This document shows, one piece after another, positions 14,712-22,843 of a stretch of 22,843 bases of DNA (position 1 is its first letter; each line of letters begins with the position of its first letter). The translations under genes and the position numbers were made by a program. This stretch comes from JBJHBY01 sp050485745 (lineage in GTDB: Bacteria; Pseudomonadota; Gammaproteobacteria; Pseudomonadales; CAMLJR01), in contig JBJHBY010000022.1 in assembly GCA_050485745.1 (NCBI GenBank), forward strand, positions 1 through 22,843, in the 5' to 3' direction. Under the pieces are notes generated by a model that searched no databases, was not told the origin of the DNA, and saw only the letters and a program-made list of their open reading frames with translations.

Positions 14712-15912
14712 TGATCGAGACATAATCATGGGAGAGGTCCGTGGTCCATACGCAGTCCCGCGCGGAGCCACGCCCGAGATCGACCCGGATGACGATATCC
14801 TCAGGGGCCATCGCGGCCACGCCCTGGGCCTCGTGGTACCCGAGGGCACGGCAGCCGCCCTCGGCAATCAGGGTGTCATTGATCAGGACCCGCACCTGCT
14901 CGACGTCGAGATCATCAAGGCCGGCGCGGCCAATCGCCGCCAGCAGGCGTCCCCAGTTGGGATCGCTGGCAAACAGGGCCGTCTTTACCAGGGGGGACTC
15001 GGCGATGGTATAGGCCACGCGCAGGCACTCGGCCTCATCGCGCCCTCCGGATACGTCAACACTCACAAACTTGGTGGCACCCTCGCCGTCACGCACGATG
15101 GCCTGGGCCAATTCCACACACACGGCCATCACAGCCTCGGCAAGAGCCGCATAGCGCGCGTCTGCCGCATCACTGATACAGGGCATGTCCGCGGATCCGG
15201 TCGCCACCAGAACACAGGCGTCATTGGTGGAGGTGTCGCCATCGATAGTGATGCGGTTGAAGGAACGTTCCGCGGCCTGCGTCAGCAGTGACTGCAGCAG
15301 TGCGGGCTCGACCCGTGCATCCGTGGCGACGTAGGCGAGCATGGTCGCCATATCGGGACGGATCATGCCGGCACCCTTGCTGATGCCGCTCACCTGTACC
15401 GATACACCATCCAGCTGCACGCGCCTGCAGGCACCCTTGGGTCGTGTATCCGTGGTCATGATGCCGGAGGCGGCCGCCGTCCAGCCATCGGCCGCCAGCT
15501 GCTGCAGCGCTCCGGGCAATGCCGGCAGGATGACGCGGACAGGCAAGGGCTCACCGATAACACCTGTCGAGAAAGGCAGGATCTGCTCGGTGGTCACGCC
15601 AGTCAGGCGAGCAAGCTCACAGCATACGGCCAGCGCGTCCTCGACGCCGCGGGCACCGGTACCGGCGTTGGCGTTGCCGGTATTGATTACCAGATAGCGC
15701 GGCGCCGCCGCAGCGAGGTGACGCCGTGCCACCTGTACCGGTGCAGCACAGAACTGATTGCGAGTGAATACGGCCGCTGTTGCCGCACCCTCCGCCAGTT
15801 CGAACACCACCAGGTCGCGGCGGCCAGGCTTGCGGATACCCGCGCTGACCGTCCCCACTCGAATACCGGCTATCGCCGGCAAATCCGGCAGCACACCAGG
15901 CCCAACCGCCAT
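14692..15912 (-). CDS. argJ: Bifunctional glutamate N-acetyltransferase / ornithine acetyltransferase ArgJ
   Basis: ArgJ transfers acetyl from N-acetylornithine to glutamate in the cyclic arginine pathway; some members also use acetyl-CoA. The 406-aa precursor self-cleaves into alpha and beta chains: the processing motif KGAGMIRPDMATML places the new N-terminal nucleophile at Thr190. Oxyanion-hole residues are in STGVIGEPLP near 115-124. VINTGNANAGTG, RSFNRITIDGDTSTND and ASDPNWGR are all typical. GGAG precedes the ATG by about 10 bases. The gene follows secA by 54 bp with a hairpin between, and overlaps mutT. Whether it is mono- or bifunctional cannot be read from sequence alone. Confidence 0.96.
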   Translation of the reverse strand: MAVGPGVLPDLPAIAGIRVGTVSAGIRKPGRRDLVVFELAEGAATAAVFTRNQFCAAPVQVARRHLAAAAPRYLVINTGNANAGTGARGVEDALAVCCELARLTGVTTEQILPFSTGVIGEPLPVRVILPALPGALQQLAADGWTAAASGIMTTDTRPKGACRRVQLDGVSVQVSGISKGAGMIRPDMATMLAYVATDARVEPALLQSLLTQAAERSFNRITIDGDTSTNDACVLVATGSADMPCISDAADARYAALAEAVMAVCVELAQAIVRDGEGATKFVSVDVSGGRDEAECLRVAYTIAESPLVKTALFASDPNWGRLLAAIGRAGLDDLDVEQVRVLINDTLIAEGGCRALGYHEAQGVAAMAPEDIVIRVDLGRGSARDCVWTTDLSHDYVSINADYRS

Positions 15913-15930
15913 CGCAGAACAACTCCGATC

Positions 15931-15966
15931 AAAAGACTCAGCCGGATGCGCGCTTGCGCATCCGGC

Positions 15967-15967
<1 letters not shown>
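15931..15967 (-). terminator. Hairpin after secA, probable terminator
   Basis: Perfect 12-bp arms AGCCGGATGCGC (15940-15951) and GCGCATCCGGCT (15956-15967) enclose a 4-nt loop. On the minus strand the stem starts within the secA TGA codon and is followed by GAGTC then TTTT, so the U-run is displaced about 5 nt from the stem. It could terminate secA transcripts or act as a processing or stability hairpin ahead of argJ. Confidence 0.6.
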
Positions 15968-18691
<2,724 letters not shown>

Positions 18692-18799
18692 GGAGTCAAC
18701 TTTCTTCAGAGGGTTGATTCGCGCACCTGCCCGCCATTATCGGGGCCGGGTGCATCATAACGACAGGGCGAGGCCCGGGGAAGGCCCGCGTGCAGCGGG

Positions 18800-19729
18800 T
18801 CAGCGGCTGGCGCGATGAATATAGGCAGCGGGATCGACCGCCCGGCCGTGCTTGTACACTTCGAAGTGGACATGTGGCCCGGTGGCACGCCCGGTGGACC
18901 CGAGCAATGCGATGACCTGGCCCTTCTTGACGACGTCGCCCGCCTCGACCAGATTCTCCTGGTTGTGGGCATAGCGCGTCACGTAACCACCGCCATGGTT
19001 GATTTCCACCAGCTTGCCATAGCCGTCCCGCACCCCGGACCAGGTAACCACGCCAGCGGCAACGGCAATGATGTCGGCCCCCGGCTTGCCCGCGAAGTCC
19101 ACACCCTCGTGAAATGCGGCGCGGCCGGTGAAGGGGTCTGTACGGCGCCCGAAGCGAGAGGACATCCAGCCCTTGCTGACCGGACGACCGGCGAGGAAGG
19201 TGTCGTCCTCGAGCTTGCGGTTGGCGAGGAGGTCTTCCAGAAGACCCAGCTGGCGGGCACGATCGTCGACACTCGCCGCGAGTCGATCGAGCGATGCCAG
19301 CACCTCGGATTCCGGTACGCCCTCGCCACCACCTGGCAGCTCCGGCCCACCCAGGGCCGGGGGCTGGCTGAAATCGAACTCGCCATCATCAAGCTTGGCC
19401 AGCCCGGTCATGCGCTCCCCGAGGGCATCCAGACGCACCAGCCGCGCCTGCAGTGTAGCCAGACGGGCGGACATCGCCTGCAATTGCAATTCGGAGCTGC
19501 CGCGCAGCAAGTCAATCTCGTCGCGCTGCTCGCGGACGCGGTCACGCAACAGCGCCAACGCCTCCTCACCCAGCGCAACCTGCTGTTGCTGACCGGCGGC
19601 ATAGCCGAGGGCGAGACCCGCACCCAGAGGCAAGCCCAGGACACAGAGGGACAGAATCGCCCGGGTCCACCGACCCAGGGTCACCGCTCTCGACCGGCCA
19701 TGGTGACTGCCTACCAGGATGATCTTCAT
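18800..19729 (-). CDS. M23 family metallopeptidase (LytM-type), membrane-anchored
   Basis: The 309-aa protein has one N-terminal membrane segment (about residues 23-45), a periplasmic coiled-coil-like stretch (50-110, Leu/Arg/Glu-rich), a Gly/Pro-rich linker (122-138) and a C-terminal M23 domain (about 200-300). Zinc and catalytic residues appear complete: His207 and Asp211 in FHEGVDFAG, His255 in RYAHN, and His286/His288 in GPHVHFEVY. It should therefore be an active peptidoglycan endopeptidase, not a degenerate EnvC/NlpD-type activator. The start is set at ATG 19729 (MKIILVG); an ATG/GTG six codons upstream is less likely. Placement between lpxC and secA is common for such genes in proteobacteria and suggests a role in division or wall turnover. 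Confidence 0.9.
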   Translation of the reverse strand: MKIILVGSHHGRSRAVTLGRWTRAILSLCVLGLPLGAGLALGYAAGQQQQVALGEEALALLRDRVREQRDEIDLLRGSSELQLQAMSARLATLQARLVRLDALGERMTGLAKLDDGEFDFSQPPALGGPELPGGGEGVPESEVLASLDRLAASVDDRARQLGLLEDLLANRKLEDDTFLAGRPVSKGWMSSRFGRRTDPFTGRAAFHEGVDFAGKPGADIIAVAAGVVTWSGVRDGYGKLVEINHGGGYVTRYAHNQENLVEAGDVVKKGQVIALLGSTGRATGPHVHFEVYKHGRAVDPAAYIHRASR

Positions 19730-19854
19730 GCCATTGCTGCATACCACTCAGGAGAAAGGCCGGGGCGACGAGCCCCCCGGCCGGCAGCAACTATGGCATA
19801 GAACGCAGGGCATCACCACTGCGGATTCGAGAAGCCGATCAAAAAACGATCAAC

Positions 19855-20766
19855 CTACGCGATAGCCAGTGGTGACGCGTAGGAGATCGGCGCCTTCGAG
19901 GCGTCCTCGAAGGTCACCACCTCCCAGGCGTCCTCTTCGGCGATCAGGGCCCGCAGGGAGGCATTGTTGAGGGCATGCCCGGATTTGTGCGCCCGGAACT
20001 CACCAATGAGGCTGTTACCCAGCAGATACAGGTCGCCGATGGCGTCCAGCACCTTGTGTTTGACGAACTCATCCTCGTAGCGCAGGCCATCCTCATTGAG
20101 AATGCGGTACTCGTCCACAACGATGGCGTTATCCACACTGCCGCCCTGGGCCAGTCCCCGGGCGCGGAGATACTCGATTTCATGCATGAAACCAAAGGTC
20201 CGCGCCCGGCTGACCTCCTTGACGAAGGAGGTGCTGGAGAAGTCGACGTCGGCGTGACCACTGCGACCACGGAAGACCGGGTGGTCAAATTCGATGGAGA
20301 AGGAGACCTTGAAGCCATCAAAGGGGAGAAAACTGGCCCATTTGTCTCCATCTCTCACCGTGACCGGACGGCGTATGCGAATGAAGCGCTTTGGCGCCTC
20401 CTGCTCCTCGATGCCAGCGGACTGGATCAGGAACACAAAGGGACCGGCGCTGCCGTCCATGATCGGTACTTCCGCGGAGCTGACCTCGACACAGGCGTTA
20501 TCGATACCGAGGCCCGCCATCGCCGACAACAGGTGCTCGACGGTCGACACGCGGGCGTCGCCCATCGTCAACGTGGTGGAAAGCGTCGTATCACCGACAT
20601 TTTCCGCACGCGCGGGAATGTCCACAGCGGGATCGAGATCCGTCCTGCGAAAGACGATGCCGGTATCCACCGCCGCAGGCCGCAGCGTCAGATAGACCTT
20701 TTCGCCCGAGTGCAGGCCCACGCCGGTGGCCCGGATGGTGTTGCGCAGGGTACGCTGTCGAATCAT
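19855..20766 (-). CDS. lpxC: UDP-3-O-acyl-N-acetylglucosamine deacetylase LpxC
   Basis: LpxC performs the committed step of lipid A synthesis: zinc-dependent deacetylation of UDP-3-O-acyl-GlcNAc. The 303-aa length is normal. The N-terminus MIRQRTLRNTIRATGVGLHSG is characteristic. Glu77 and His78 lie in STVEHLL; His237 and Asp241 lie in VKHKVLDAIGDL, with Lys238 next to His237; His264 lies in HKSGHALNN. All are one residue below E. coli numbering, so the active site is complete. It ends with TAG. It sits 105 bp after ftsZ, the standard order at the end of the dcw cluster. In enterics LpxC is degraded through a C-terminal signal; the tail here (SYASPLAIA) is hydrophobic and could serve similarly, which is inference. 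Confidence 0.97.
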   Translation of the reverse strand: MIRQRTLRNTIRATGVGLHSGEKVYLTLRPAAVDTGIVFRRTDLDPAVDIPARAENVGDTTLSTTLTMGDARVSTVEHLLSAMAGLGIDNACVEVSSAEVPIMDGSAGPFVFLIQSAGIEEQEAPKRFIRIRRPVTVRDGDKWASFLPFDGFKVSFSIEFDHPVFRGRSGHADVDFSSTSFVKEVSRARTFGFMHEIEYLRARGLAQGGSVDNAIVVDEYRILNEDGLRYEDEFVKHKVLDAIGDLYLLGNSLIGEFRAHKSGHALNNASLRALIAEEDAWEVVTFEDASKAPISYASPLAIA

Positions 20767-20871
20767 CGTAGTCGGTCAGCCCGTCATTGGCAGGTAAAGC
20801 CTGGATGGGGCGCGAATACTACCAGTTTTCGCGCCGGATACCAAACTCCGACCGCCGTTTCAAGTGCAATT

Positions 20872-22059
20872 TCAGTCAGCCTGGCGTCGCAGGAACGCCG
20901 GGATGTCCAGATACTCCAGATCCCGGTCCCGATCCGCCGCGGGAGCCGGTGCCGGGCGTGCCGCCTCGCGCGCCAGAGCAGCTCCCTGCTGGTTGCGGAT
21001 GACCGTCGGTCGATCCAGCTGGCGGTAGTCGCCGGCAGAGGTTTCGGCAGCTGGCTTGCGGGCCTCGACCACTTTGAGCGGCGCATCCTGCCGTACAGCA
21101 CCGATACTGCCCAGGCCGGTGGCGACCACGGTTACCTTGAGCTCGTCGCTCATTTCCGGGTCAATCACCGTCCCCACCACCACGGTGGCGTTCTCGGAAG
21201 CAAACTCCTCGATGGTATCCCCGACTTCGGAGAATTCACCCAGGGAGAGATCCAGACCAGCGGTGATGTTGACCAGGATGCCTCGTGCGCCCTCCAGATT
21301 CACATCCTCAAGCAGCGGGCTGCGGATGGCCGCCTCGGCGGCTTCGCGGGCACGATTTTCGCCACGAGCAACGCCGGTGCCCATCATCGCCATGCCCATC
21401 TCCGACATCACCGTGCGCACATCGGCGAAGTCCACGTTGATCATACCGGGACGGATAATCAGGTCCGCGATCCCCTGAACAGCGCCCAGCAAGACGTCAT
21501 TCGCTGCCTTGAAAGCGTCCAGCAGGCTGGTGTTCTTGCCCAGGACCTGAAGCAGCTTCTCGTTCGGAATGGTTATTAGAGAGTCAACATGCTGCTGAAG
21601 TTCCTTCATGCCCTGCTCGGCAATCGCCATGCGCTTGCGCCCCTCGAAGGGGAAGGGCTTGGTCACCACCGCCACGGTGAGGATTCCCATCTCGCGCGCG
21701 ACCTCAGCGACCACCGGTGCGCCACCGGTGCCCGTGCCACCCCCCATACCCGCGGTGATGAACACCATATCGGCACCTTCGAGGATTTCGGCGATGCGCT
21801 CACGATCCTCCAGTGCCGCCTGGCGACCGACATCAGGATTGGCGCCCGCACCCAGCCCCTTGGTGATATTGGAGCCCAGTTGCAGTACCGTCTTCGAGAC
21901 CACATCGGTCAGCGCCTGCGCATCAGTGTTGGCGCAAATGAAATCGACGCCATCGATCTGACTCGCAATCATGTGTTTGACGGCGTTGCCGCCGCCTCCG
22001 CCTACCCCCACAACCTTGATGACGGCGTTCTGTGGTACGTTGTCGACAAGTTCAAACAT
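20872..22059 (-). CDS. ftsZ: Cell division protein FtsZ
   Basis: FtsZ is the tubulin-like GTPase that forms the Z ring. The 395-aa product has the nucleotide-binding KVVGVGGGGGNAVKHM near residues 15-30, the tubulin signature GGGTGTGG (106-113), and the synergy loop INVDFADVRTVMSEMG near 206-221. A Pro/Ala/Arg-rich disordered linker spans about 330-375. The conserved C-terminal peptide DLEYLDIPAFLRRQAD binds FtsA and ZipA. A strong Shine-Dalgarno (GGGGAGAAAGG) precedes the ATG at 22059. It lies 61 bp behind ftsA and ahead of lpxC, the conserved dcw order. Confidence 0.98.
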   Translation of the reverse strand: MFELVDNVPQNAVIKVVGVGGGGGNAVKHMIASQIDGVDFICANTDAQALTDVVSKTVLQLGSNITKGLGAGANPDVGRQAALEDRERIAEILEGADMVFITAGMGGGTGTGGAPVVAEVAREMGILTVAVVTKPFPFEGRKRMAIAEQGMKELQQHVDSLITIPNEKLLQVLGKNTSLLDAFKAANDVLLGAVQGIADLIIRPGMINVDFADVRTVMSEMGMAMMGTGVARGENRAREAAEAAIRSPLLEDVNLEGARGILVNITAGLDLSLGEFSEVGDTIEEFASENATVVVGTVIDPEMSDELKVTVVATGLGSIGAVRQDAPLKVVEARKPAAETSAGDYRQLDRPTVIRNQQGAALAREAARPAPAPAADRDRDLEYLDIPAFLRRQAD

Positions 22060-22120
22060 GGCCTTTCTCCCCTTTTGAGTTATCCATCCCGGATCGCTCC
22101 GGACACAGACTCCTGACTAC

Positions 22121-22843
22121 CTAGAAATTGTTCTGCAACCAGCCCTTTGCACGTGCCAGCATTCCACCCGGGGTACGCTGCCCGCGACCACCCCGGCTGC
22201 GTTGACCGCGCTGTTGTTGCAAGCCGTAATGCAGCAACCCCACACCGGTCGCATAAATCGGGTTGCGCACGATGTCATTCAGGCCCCTGACGTTGTGCGG
22301 TGTACCGATGCGCACCGGGGTGTGAAAAATCTCCTCGGCCAGCTCGACCACTCCCTCCATCTTTGAGGTACCGCCAGTGAGCACGATGCCCGCGGCAATC
22401 AGGTCTTCATAACCGCTGCGACGCAGTTCTGCCTGCACCAGCGTGAAGAGTTCGTCATAACGCGGTTCCACGACTTCCGCGAGCGCCTGGCGACTCAGAT
22501 CCCTTGCCGGCCGGTCGCCGACACTGGGCACCTTGATGGTTTCATCGGCACCTGCAAGCTGGGTCAGGGCGCAGGCGTACCTGATCTTGATTTCCTCCGC
22601 GTACTGCGTCGGTGTGCGCAAAGCCATGGCGATATCGTTGGTCACCTGGTCGCCGGCTATGGGAATCACGCCAGTGTGGCGGATTGCGCCCTCGGTGAAG
22701 ATGGCGATATCGGTCGTCCCGCCACCAATATCCACCAGACAGACACCGAGCTCCTTCTCATCCTCGGTCAGCACCGCATGGCTGGAGGCCAGCTGCTCGA
22801 GAATGACGTCCTCGACCTCCAGACCACAGCGGCGGAGACATTT
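22121..22843 (-). CDS. ftsA: Cell division protein FtsA (C-terminal part; gene continues past right edge)
   Basis: FtsA is an actin-like ATPase that tethers FtsZ to the membrane. The last 240 residues are present; the frame runs off the window end, and the visible start reads KCLRRCGLEVEDVILEQLASS, internal to FtsA. LGVCLVDIGGGTTDIAIFTEG is the phosphate-2 motif, GIVLTGGTSKMEGV the adenosine motif, and YATGVGLLHYG is typical of the C-terminal end of the fold. An Arg/Gly/Gln-rich linker (QQQRGQRSRGGRGQR) leads to the amphipathic membrane-targeting helix GGMLARAKGWLQNNF. The stop is TAG. An internal ATG/GTG near 22774 is not a real start. Confidence 0.96.
   Translation of the reverse strand, partial: KCLRRCGLEVEDVILEQLASSHAVLTEDEKELGVCLVDIGGGTTDIAIFTEGAIRHTGVIPIAGDQVTNDIAMALRTPTQYAEEIKIRYACALTQLAGADETIKVPSVGDRPARDLSRQALAEVVEPRYDELFTLVQAELRRSGYEDLIAAGIVLTGGTSKMEGVVELAEEIFHTPVRIGTPHNVRGLNDIVRNPIYATGVGLLHYGLQQQRGQRSRGGRGQRTPGGMLARAKGWLQNNF

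Noticed and set aside
18785..18799. CCCGC-loop-GCGGG hairpin directly after the M23 peptidase stop
   Set aside because: It has only a 5-bp stem with no T-run following on the minus strand, so a terminator call is not supported.
19830..19856. GATC-T6-GATC stretch after lpxC as a terminator
   Set aside because: There is no GC-rich stem before the T-run on the minus strand; the repeated GATC is only a 4-base palindrome.

Overview
The window is a GC-rich chromosomal segment from a gammaproteobacterium. I base this on protein resemblance and on two conserved gene neighbourhoods: the ampE-ampD-DUF1631-nadC-pilA-pilBCD-coaE-yacG block known from Pseudomonas-like genomes, and the end of the division/cell-wall cluster, ftsA-ftsZ-lpxC-M23 peptidase-secA-argJ-mutT. 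The acidic pilin tail could hint at a salt-adapted, Ectothiorhodospiraceae/Chromatiales-like organism, but that is a guess. No prophage, insertion sequence, CRISPR array or tRNA/rRNA gene was seen.

Layout. 1-258: gene-free left edge with a nested inverted repeat and a LexA-type SOS box in the recN promoter. 259-1926 (+): recN. 1974-4309 (-): ampD-ampE-mak, joined by two ATGA overlaps. 4412-6883 (-): a large DUF1631 protein of unknown function. 7094-8534 (+): a membrane-anchored retropepsin-like protease, then nadC. 8618-9157 (-): pilA, facing nadC across a shared terminator. 9158-9532: pilA/pilB control region with a sigma-54-like site. 9533-13382 (+): pilB-pilC-pilD. 13418-15912 (-): argJ-mutT-coaE-yacG. 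15967-18691 (-): secA. 18800-19729 (-): M23 peptidase. 19855-20766 (-): lpxC. 20872-22059 (-): ftsZ. 22121-22843 (-): ftsA, cut by the right edge.

The genes cover DNA repair (recN), peptidoglycan recycling (ampD, possibly ampE), NAD and CoA synthesis (nadC, coaE), arginine synthesis (argJ), nucleotide-pool cleaning (mutT), gyrase protection (yacG), type IV pilus assembly (pilA-D), protein export (secA), lipid A synthesis (lpxC) and septation (ftsA, ftsZ).

The main anomalies concern sequence integrity. Two runs of ten N (in mak and secA) are each flanked by identical 9-bp copies, and collapsing N10 plus one copy restores both reading frames exactly. Separately, secA carries one in-frame TAG codon at codon 757 of an otherwise full-length 901-residue frame. 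I see no convincing evidence of an undescribed multi-gene system. The most biologically open items are the DUF1631/retropepsin pair, the acidic pilin tail, the sugar kinase coupled to ampD-ampE and the nested repeat at the left edge.
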